The position numbers and the translations under genes were made by a program. The notes beneath the pieces were generated by a model. It searched no databases. It saw nothing but the letters and a program-made list of their open reading frames with translations, and had not been told where the DNA came from. Of a stretch of 38,780 bases of DNA, positions 32,282-38,780 are shown piece after piece; the first letter of the stretch is position 1; each line of letters opens with the position of its first letter. This DNA comes from Actinomycetes bacterium (GTDB lineage Bacteria > Actinomycetota > Acidimicrobiia > Spongiisociales > UBA5794): NCBI GenBank assembly GCA_024638645.1, contig JAHEJX010000027.1, forward strand, positions 1 through 38,780, in the 5' to 3' direction.

Positions 32282-34897
32282 CTACGCCTCGCAGTTCGAC
32301 TGATTCTCGCCGATGCAACTGTCTGATCCAGGGCCACCGTTGACAGTGTCGTTGCCTCCACCACCGATCAGGTTGTCAGGGCCTCCCCCGCCGTTCAATC
32401 TGTCGTTGCCGGCCTCACCCCTGATCGTGTCGCCCTGGGCACCGCCGGCTAGGACGTCGGGGCCACCACCTCCCCGTATGTCGTCGGCACCGTCGCCACC
32501 GTTGGCAGTGTCTGCGCCACCGCCGCCGAGGATTTCATCATCACCGCCGGCTCCCAACAGCTCGTCGCTGCCGGCTCCACCCACGAGCTTGTCGTTACCT
32601 TCGCCACCGTTGAGCAGATCGTTGGCCCCTTCACCCTTCAGCGTGTCGGCGCCCCTGCCGCCGTTGAGGCCGTCCTTACCCTTGCCGCCGGACAAGGTGT
32701 CCTTGCCGCCACCGCCGTTCAGCGTGTCGTCTCCATCACCGCCGAGCAGCGTGTCGTTCATGGGACCGCCAACCAAGGTGTCCTTGCCGCGGCCGCCATC
32801 GAGCGTGTCTGCGCCACCCTGCCCGTCGATGTTGTCGTTGCCGCCTTGACCGAAGATCAGGTCTTTGCCTCCCCCGCCGGTGGCGACGTCCGCACCTGCA
32901 CCGAGGCATATGACATCATTACCTCCCCTACCGTTGACGATGTCGTTGCCCCCGAACGTCACAATCACGTCCGCGCCCGGCGTACCGTTGATGGTGTCAT
33001 CACCCGGCGTACCGAGCCGCGTAGCCGGCTGGCCGTTGCACGATGAGACCGCGTTGAGAGCATCGACGAGGCCGTGTCCGGACAGTGGATCGATGCCGGC
33101 TACCTCAATGTCAATCGCCGTCATCTCGAGCGTCGCGTAAACGTCGGCGCGGGACAATTCCGGATGCGCTTGCATCACAAGCGCGGCCACCGCCGCCGCG
33201 TGCGGCGCTGCGGCGGACGTGCCGAAGAAGTTCGGATGATTGTCCGGATCGAAACCGATGTCACTGCCGAAGAACGTCGTGTTGGTCCCGTCCGCCGCGG
33301 AGATCTCCGGCTTGAAGCGAGTCTGCGGATTGTTCAGCGCCGCTCCACTCCGATTGAAGTAGATCGGGATATCGCCGCCCAGGGAAGAGAAGGGCTCAAC
33401 GTTGGTCTGGTTGTTCGGCGGAGCAACGGTTGGATCGTCGATCTCTCCATAGAAAACTGCGCCGACCGCGCGAGCGTTCTTGGCAGCGGCATGACCGTAG
33501 ATCTGGGCATCGCGGAAGATGTCTCCTTCCCACTCGATATCGGTCACCGAGGCGCCGATACCGAACGTGGCCATCCTTAGATGCTTTCCGCCGCCTCCAC
33601 CACAGAACCTGTCAATCCCTATGAAAACGTCGTCTGTGGTTGCGCCGTTGTTCACATACTGAACAAATTCCAACGGGTCTCCACCCTGGTCGCCGGGATT
33701 GATTCCGCAGCCTTGGACGGTGAGCGAGCCAGTCAATGCCGAGTTCGGATTCGCCTGGTCGAACACCAAGAGGTCGTAGTCGGCGAGAGCCCCGTCTCCC
33801 AACGTGCCGTCAAATGGATCATTCCACTGGAGGACGGCGATGAAACCTTCGCCGGGATCGAGGGTGACCTTGCCGAAGGCATCTCCGCCGCCGAAGTCAT
33901 GAAGGTTGTCACCGAGATTCTGATTACCCGGCGTGATGTCCGTGTACATGTCGTCGACGCCGAACTCGCCCTGGTTACCGGCTGAGGAGAAGTAGGGCAC
34001 TCCATCCTTGGCAACATCATCCGCCGCTTGCGCAACGATCCCGTCTTGGAACATCGGCTCACCGAAGTAGAGGACGTCATCGACGATGACGTCGGCGCCG
34101 CAGTCGGCCAAGTCGCGAATGCCTTGGGCAAACACTGCCTCGCCACCTATCACAGAATGGAACGTGAGATCCGATCCAGGAGCCAGGTCGTGAATCAACT
34201 CAGCCATGCCTCGTCCCTCGTCGGTTCCCGGGGAGGCGCGCAGGAGAAGTCCAACTTCAGCCGGCAGGTCACCAGAGTTCTGCGAAGAAGTCCCACTGAC
34301 GCGCCGGTTGCAGTTGTTGCCCACAATCGTCCCGGTGTTGTTGGCATCGAAGCTATCGGACAGGATCCCGATCTCGACACCTGTTCCGTCGATTCCGGCA
34401 AGCGACCGAGCTTGATCGGCTCTCATCGATACGTCGGCTTGGTTGTCGACGGAGCCGGTGAACGTCGTATATCCATAGAGCGGATGCACAGTGGCCAGTC
34501 CAGGCACTGACGCCAGATCACGGACATCGGCAGGGGTAATTCGACCAGTGACGAAGCCAACATCGCCGTGAACGTTGGCAACCTCGAGTCCGACGGACTC
34601 AGCTGCGGCGAGTCCGGCATCCGAGAACGAATCGAAGCGGAGCTCGACCTCAACCGAGTCGGCCACAGCCCTCAGCAGCGGAAGCGCTGACGCGATCGCC
34701 TCCATATCGAGCCCATCCGCATGCAGCGCGGCAGCCTGCAATAGGTGACTCGAGATAGTGACTGGACCGGCGGGCTGCGCCACATCGGGCCCAAACCTGG
34801 GGCCAAGCTGCTCTTCGGCCGTCTCCTGCGCCGCAACCGGCGCCCACACAGCAGTTACCAGACCTAGGACAAACGCCAAGACCGTGACGCGACGCAT
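32282..34897 (-). CDS. Secreted S8/S53-type serine peptidase with RTX calcium-binding tail
   Basis: An 871-residue secreted protease. Start at 34897 is chosen because GGAGGG stands 8 bases upstream and a Sec signal follows (cleavage near residue 24). Residues 49-143 form a prodomain-like region. The subtilase domain (about 150-615) has Asp181 in GILSDSFD, the oxyanion Asn308 in SSAGN and Ser561 in [10 protein letters not shown]. Where subtilisin has catalytic His (HGTHVAG), this protein reads DEGRGMAE, placing Glu227 there, so the triad may be Ser-Glu-Asp as in sedolisins. Residues 632-865 are RTX nonapeptides of the GGxGxDxLx type. The tail would fold on Ca2+ outside the cell. No type I secretion genes are nearby and the Sec signal points to another route. 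Confidence 0.92.
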   Translation of the reverse strand: MRRVTVLAFVLGLVTAVWAPVAAQETAEEQLGPRFGPDVAQPAGPVTISSHLLQAAALHADGLDMEAIASALPLLRAVADSVEVELRFDSFSDAGLAAAESVGLEVANVHGDVGFVTGRITPADVRDLASVPGLATVHPLYGYTTFTGSVDNQADVSMRADQARSLAGIDGTGVEIGILSDSFDANNTGTIVGNNCNRRVSGTSSQNSGDLPAEVGLLLRASPGTDEGRGMAELIHDLAPGSDLTFHSVIGGEAVFAQGIRDLADCGADVIVDDVLYFGEPMFQDGIVAQAADDVAKDGVPYFSSAGNQGEFGVDDMYTDITPGNQNLGDNLHDFGGGDAFGKVTLDPGEGFIAVLQWNDPFDGTLGDGALADYDLLVFDQANPNSALTGSLTVQGCGINPGDQGGDPLEFVQYVNNGATTDDVFIGIDRFCGGGGGKHLRMATFGIGASVTDIEWEGDIFRDAQIYGHAAAKNARAVGAVFYGEIDDPTVAPPNNQTNVEPFSSLGGDIPIYFNRSGAALNNPQTRFKPEISAADGTNTTFFGSDIGFDPDNHPNFFGTSAAAPHAAAVAALVMQAHPELSRADVYATLEMTAIDIEVAGIDPLSGHGLVDALNAVSSCNGQPATRLGTPGDDTINGTPGADVIVTFGGNDIVNGRGGNDVICLGAGADVATGGGGKDLIFGQGGNDNIDGQGGADTLDGGRGKDTLVGGPMNDTLLGGDGDDTLNGGGGKDTLSGGKGKDGLNGGRGADTLKGEGANDLLNGGEGNDKLVGGAGSDELLGAGGDDEILGGGGADTANGGDGADDIRGGGGPDVLAGGAQGDTIRGEAGNDRLNGGGGPDNLIGGGGNDTVNGGPGSDSCIGENQSNCEA
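32303..33004 (-). repeat. RTX nonapeptide repeat array inside the protease gene
   Basis: About 25 consecutive nine-residue units of the pattern GGxGxDxLx (for example [27 protein letters not shown]) over roughly 234 residues. The array binds Ca2+ in a parallel beta-roll in known RTX proteins. Antisense frames over this stretch are Pro/Ser-rich artefacts. The final residues ([14 protein letters not shown]) carry a cysteine pair that may cap the roll with a disulfide. Confidence 0.92.
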
Positions 34898-34961
34898 ACG
34901 AGATTCCCTCCCCATCCGATATTTCCATCGTAGTGAAAAGGTCTTTCCGCTGGAACGGTGA

Positions 34962-35348
34962 CTAGCCCCGTTTGAGCGCCGTGACTTCGATCTCGACCTT
35001 CATACGCTGGTCGGCCAGACCGCACACAATCATCGTCGCCGCCGGGCGGGATTCACCGAAGTAACGGCGCAGCGAGGGGTGACAGGCTTCGAATTCGTCC
35101 GCATTTGGAAGGTAGTAACGCACCCGCACCACGTCGGCAGCTGTCGCGCCTGCTTGGCGCAGCGCAGCGTCGATGTTGGCCAGCGTCTGGTTCACTTGCT
35201 CGACAATGTCGTCCGAGATCGTCATCGTGGAATAGTCGAAACCAGTCGTTCCCGCCACGAACACCCATGGATCATCCACGATCGCCCGCGAGTACCCGAC
35301 CTGCTCCTCAAACGTACTGCCCTGCGAAATCTGTCTTCTGTCACTCAT
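34962..35348 (-). CDS. RidA family protein lacking the deaminase arginine
   Basis: A 128-residue member of the RidA/YjgF family by length and pattern: [15 protein letters not shown], then [20 protein letters not shown] and the closing [11 protein letters not shown]. Canonical RidA hydrolyses reactive enamines/imines using an Arg in a PAR motif; here the equivalent segment reads RPAATMIVC, with Ala in that place, so the classical activity is doubtful. It would belong to one of the Rid subfamilies without it. It stands alone between the protease and the B12 riboswitch, divergent from the latter. Confidence 0.88.
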   Translation of the reverse strand: MSDRRQISQGSTFEEQVGYSRAIVDDPWVFVAGTTGFDYSTMTISDDIVEQVNQTLANIDAALRQAGATAADVVRVRYYLPNADEFEACHPSLRRYFGESRPAATMIVCGLADQRMKVEIEVTALKRG

Positions 35349-35454
35349 GCCTCGGACAGTACCGACTGGACCTACCGGATACCGGATACGTGTCAGGCGA
35401 CTCGCTCCGAGTCCGTTGGCGGGTTAACGTCCGCTCGTCTCGACACATAGCTCG

Positions 35455-35562
35455 AGATGCTGGCGGTGTCAGCGAAGTCCGGTCCGAAACCGGCGCTGTC
35501 CCGCAACTGTGAGCACTTGCTTCATCTAGCAAGTGCGAGCCAGGTCGCCTGCCCGCCAGCGG
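35455..35562 (+). ncRNA. Cobalamin riboswitch aptamer
   Basis: The sequence holds the hallmarks of the cobalamin (adenosyl-/methyl-B12) riboswitch: GAAGTCCGGT followed by an AAACCGGC arm, the very conserved GCTGTCCCGCAACTGTGA segment (about 35496-35513), a variable hairpin (ACTTGCTTCATCTAGCAAGT) and the B12 box GAGCCAGGTCGCCTGCC (35537-35553). The outer helix is 35459-35466 with 35553-35560. It precedes the B12 importer genes by about 80 bases, so it would reduce their translation when cobalamin is plentiful. The upstream 35349-35454 holds no gene; a possible -35 is TTAACG at 35424. Confidence 0.93.
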
Positions 35563-35617
35563 CAAACCAGTCCTCGGAGGAAGGGCAGTTTGTGGCACAA
35601 GCCACCAGACTCTCTTC

Positions 35618-35640
35618 ATCCTCCGGATCAATTGGAGGAT
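35618..35640 (+). promoter_or_regulatory. Shine-Dalgarno-sequestering hairpin of the B12 riboswitch
   Basis: ATCCTCC (35618-35624) pairs perfectly with GGAGGAT (35634-35640), hiding the GGAGG ribosome site (35634-35638) of the binding-protein gene. A second palindromic element, TCCTCGGAGGA (35571-35581), could pair with either arm and act as the alternate. No terminator is seen, so control is probably at translation. Confidence 0.65.
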
Positions 35641-35644
35641 GTTC

Positions 35645-36679
35645 TTGATCAAGCGCAAGCTTGCCATCGCGCTGGCAATCCTGATGGTGCTCGGTGCATG
35701 CAGCGACAGCACGGAGCCGACCACCCAGCCCCCCGTCACAGCAACTCCGGCTACCACCGAGGCCACAACGACCGTTGCGCCAACCACCACGGACGCCACA
35801 ACTACGACAGCGGCACCCGGCCAATCCACAACGACGTCGCCAGACCCGGTCACTGCGGGTTATCCGGTCACTATTGCCCACGGCACCGGCAGCGTGACGC
35901 TCGAAGCCAGGCCGGAAGCGATCGTCTCACTGAGCCCAACGGCCACCGAGATCTTGTTCGCCCTCGGCGCGGGCAATCAAGTGACCGCAGTCGACTCGCA
36001 GTCCAACTTTCCGGAAGAAGCCCCGATCACCGATCTGAGCGCCTTCTCGCCGAGCGTCGAAGCGATCGCAGCGTTCGATCCGGATCTGGTTGTCATGAGT
36101 TTTGATCCAGGCGACATCGAGTCGGGGTTGACCGCGCTCGGCATCCCCGTGGTGGTCCAGTTTTCAGCTCTCTCATTGGACGACGCTTACGCCCAGATCG
36201 AAGCGCTCGGGGCCGCAAGTGGACATGTTGGGGCGGCAACCGAAATCGTCAGTGAGATGAAGGCGACGATCATGGAGCTCGGCAACGAGCTGAAGGAGAT
36301 CGGCGAATCGCTCACCTACTACCACGAGCTCGACGACACCTTCTACTCGGTGACATCGAGCACCTTCATCGGTGAGATCTACAGCGTCGTCGGCCTCCAA
36401 AACATCGCCGATCCGGCTGACGCCGAGGGTTTCGGGTTTCCGCAACTCTCCCCCGAGTTCATTCTCGAAGCAGACCCGGACCTGATATTTCTGGCGGACA
36501 CGAAGTGCTGCGGCCAGTCGGCGGCAACCCTGGCCGAGCGTCCCGGGTGGGACCAGCTCTCTGCCGTTTCCAACGGGACCGTCATCGAATTGGATGACGA
36601 CATAGCCAGTCGATGGGGACCACGAGTGATCGGCTTCCTCGAAGCGATCGTGGCCGCGATCGAGGCGTTGGGTGAATAG
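35645..36679 (+). CDS. btuF: Cobalamin ABC transporter substrate-binding lipoprotein
   Basis: Surface binding protein that captures B12 for the BtuCD importer. The 344-residue product has a lipobox signal MIKRKLAIALAILMVLGAC (Cys19), a long Thr-rich linker (about 22-68) and a helical-backbone binding fold: AIVSLSPTATEILFALGAG, then FDPDLVVMSFDPGD and ADPDLIFLADTKCCG. Start: the TTG at 35645 lies 6 bases after GGAGG, while the ATG at 35639 touches that ribosome site, so TTG is the better start. The fold is shared with siderophore-binding proteins; the riboswitch upstream is what points to cobalamin. Confidence 0.9.
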   Translation: MIKRKLAIALAILMVLGACSDSTEPTTQPPVTATPATTEATTTVAPTTTDATTTTAAPGQSTTTSPDPVTAGYPVTIAHGTGSVTLEARPEAIVSLSPTATEILFALGAGNQVTAVDSQSNFPEEAPITDLSAFSPSVEAIAAFDPDLVVMSFDPGDIESGLTALGIPVVVQFSALSLDDAYAQIEALGAASGHVGAATEIVSEMKATIMELGNELKEIGESLTYYHELDDTFYSVTSSTFIGEIYSVVGLQNIADPADAEGFGFPQLSPEFILEADPDLIFLADTKCCGQSAATLAERPGWDQLSAVSNGTVIELDDDIASRWGPRVIGFLEAIVAAIEALGE

Positions 36680-36712
36680 ACACGCGCACCCCAGACGGCG
36701 CGGCGGATAGCG

Positions 36713-37752
36713 ATGGCGGCACCGACCGGCGGGCTCCGGCCTTCTTCACTGCGGTGGGGATGGCTGGCGGCCGGGATTGCCGTCCTGGGTGCCGTGACGT
36801 TGCTCGGGGTGGTTGTCGGGCCTGCCGAACTCGAAGCGACGCAGGTGCTGCGCGAGCTCTTCGGCGCAGCGTTCACCGAAGACGCCTCGGACCTGACCGC
36901 TACCCAGCAGGCGATCCTGTGGGAGCTGCGGTTACCGCGAGTCGTGCTCGGCGGGCTCGTCGGTGCGATGCTCGGAATCGCCGGCGGCGCCTACCAAGGT
37001 GTCTTCCGCAACCCGCTGGCCGACCCCTATCTGCTCGGTGTGGCGGCGGGGGCAGGGCTCGGCGCGACGATTGTGATCGTCGGTGCCGCCGAGACCAACA
37101 CGGCGCTCCTGCCAATCGCCGCTTTCGCGGGAGGCACCGTTGCGGTGGCACTGACCTACGCGGTTGGACGGTCGATCGGCGGCCGCAGCGCCACGACGAT
37201 CATCCTCGCCGGCGTCGCCGTGGCTGCGTTCTTCACCGCTCTCCAGACATATCTACAGCAGCGCAACCTCGAGACCGTTCGCCAGGTGTACACATGGATC
37301 CTGGGGCGCCTCACCACAACGGGCTGGAGCGAGGTGCTCGTGCTGCTCCCATACGTCGTCGTGAGCAGCGTTGTGCTTCTGTTCCACCGAAGGTTGCTCG
37401 ATGCACTGTCAGTCGGCGATGCGGAAGCCAATGCGCTCGGGGTGCCTACTGGCCGGGTGAGAGCGATCGTCATCATCTTTGCGACACTTGGAACGGCGGC
37501 CGCCGTAGCGGTGAGCGGGTTGATTGCCTTCGTCGGCCTGATCGTGCCCCACACAGTTCGACTGCTCGTCGGCGCCAGCTACCGGACCCTGCTTCCGATG
37601 TCTGCCGCACTGGGGGCGGCCTTCCTTATCTTGGCCGACCTGGCCGCCCGGACCGTCGCTTCGCCTGCAGAGCTTCCAATCGGCGTGATCACCGCATTCG
37701 TCGGGGCTCCGTTCTTCGCTCTGATCCTGCGCACGAGTCGGCGCGTGATCTC

Positions 37753-37756
<4 letters not shown>
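36713..37756 (+). CDS. btuC: Cobalamin ABC transporter permease (FecCD family)
   Basis: A 347-residue inner-membrane permease of the BtuC/FecCD family with about ten helices. The family signature LRLPRVVLGGLVGAMLGIAG followed by YQGVFRNPLADPYLLGV is present, as is the coupling segment GVPTGRVRAIVIIFATLGTA and the C-terminal GLIAFVGLIVPHTVRLLVG. Length is normal. It starts 34 bp after the binding-protein stop, with a weak ribosome site, and its TGA overlaps the ATPase ATG by 4 bp. Substrate is inferred to be cobalamin from the riboswitch. Confidence 0.95.
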
Positions 37757-38529
<773 letters not shown>

Positions 38530-38552
38530 CGGGTAGACGGAACAGCAAGCGC

Positions 38553-38631
38553 CCTGAAGCTTCCCGACGCGCGACCGTGCCACCCCAACCTCACCCCCGC
38601 CGAGTTCGCGCAACAAACTCGAACGGGCTCG
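38553..38631. repeat. 79-bp direct repeat, copy 1
   Basis: Starts CCTGAAGCTTCCCGACG and ends CGAACGGGCTCG; it is identical to copy 2 as far as I can read. It lies 24 bp after the btuD stop, in the gene-free end of the window (38530-38780). Confidence 0.95.
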
Positions 38632-38663
38632 GATGATCGGCGGACAGTCGACAAGCGCCCCGT

Positions 38664-38742
38664 CCTGAAGCTTCCCGACGCGCGACCGTGCCACCCCAAC
38701 CTCACCCCCGCCGAGTTCGCGCAACAAACTCGAACGGGCTCG
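38664..38742. repeat. 79-bp direct repeat, copy 2
   Basis: Second copy, 111 bp after the first, with a 32-bp different spacer that itself repeats the motif CAAGCGCC found just before copy 1. The copy ends inside the left arm of a hairpin. Two copies with this spacing look like a duplication in non-coding DNA or a dispersed intergenic repeat family. Confidence 0.95.
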
Positions 38743-38753
38743 CTTGCGAGCCC
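38736..38753 (+). terminator. Hairpin after the B12 transporter operon
   Basis: A 7-bp perfect stem GGGCTCG/CGAGCCC (38736-38742 with 38747-38753) with a CTTG tetraloop. No T-run follows. It may end the btuFCD transcript. Confidence 0.5.
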
Positions 38754-38780
38754 GCGGCTACTCTCAAGTAGGCGCGCGAG

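Noticed and set aside
32313-32849. Pro/Ser-rich plus-strand open frame
   Set aside because: A mirror image of the RTX repeat DNA; the Pro-Ser pattern is the antisense of Gly-Gly-Asp codons.
38553-38742. Insertion sequence ends or CRISPR-like repeats
   Set aside because: Two direct copies with one 32-bp spacer, no transposase, no terminal inverted repeats and no cas genes.

Overview
The window is high-GC bacterial chromosome with actinobacterial traits: many GTG/TTG starts, 4-bp ATGA/GTGA overlaps between genes, -10 elements of the TAGGCT/TAGCCT type placed so that several mRNAs would be leaderless, a lprG-like lipoprotein next to a P55-type MFS exporter, a rhodanese-metZ pair as in mycobacteria, and many lipoproteins with Thr-rich linkers. 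An environmental actinobacterium, possibly of the Acidimicrobiia, is my best guess; no rRNA or tRNA gene is present to fix this. No phage, transposon or CRISPR array was seen, so this reads as ordinary chromosome with a few unusual secreted proteins.

Layout. 1-3773: replication/repair block, with recR and ybaB/ebfC on the minus strand, divergent from dnaX and a HAD-type nucleotidase gene. 3782-9202: a phosphate/phosphite/phosphonate-type ABC importer (phnD, terminator-like hairpin, then phnC-phnE-phnE) translationally coupled to a dGTPase-like gene (dgt). 9239-10650: nitroreductase, small membrane protein and a Trp-less dodecin. 10846-16299: a 1638-residue secreted nuclease (two lamin-tail-like repeats, OB fold, two endonuclease/exonuclease/phosphatase domains) and a peptidoglycan-binding-like protein. 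16314-20186: LprG-like lipoprotein, an MFS exporter with a long extra C-terminal domain, and an EamA transporter. 20275-24299: a 55-codon Tat-signal miniprotein, pyruvate phosphate dikinase and a beta-hydroxyacid dehydrogenase.

24300-26306: a possible structured leader, a 41-codon ORF, rhodanese and metZ (methionine synthesis). 26461-31717: SH3-domain lipoprotein, DUF952 protein, LuxR-type regulator, an unknown exported protein with a lipoprotein partner, and an alpha/beta hydrolase. 31736-34897: a small lipoprotein that matches the prodomain of the neighbouring secreted subtilase, which carries a long RTX calcium-binding tail. 34962-38529: a RidA-like protein, then a cobalamin riboswitch controlling a BtuFCD-type B12 importer. 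38530-38780: gene-free, with a 79-bp direct repeat and a hairpin.

How they fit together. Many products act outside the membrane: nutrient binding (PhnD, BtuF), macromolecule breakdown (double nuclease, RTX protease), lipid export (LprG/MFS) and wall-associated proteins. The phosphorus importer and the secreted nuclease could together support phosphorus scavenging, but that is inference. The observations I would follow first are the protease/stand-alone prodomain pair, the MFS exporter with an internal Shine-Dalgarno/ATG, the Tat miniprotein, and the riboswitch with a hairpin over the ribosome binding site. Identities and counts were read by eye; no database search was run.
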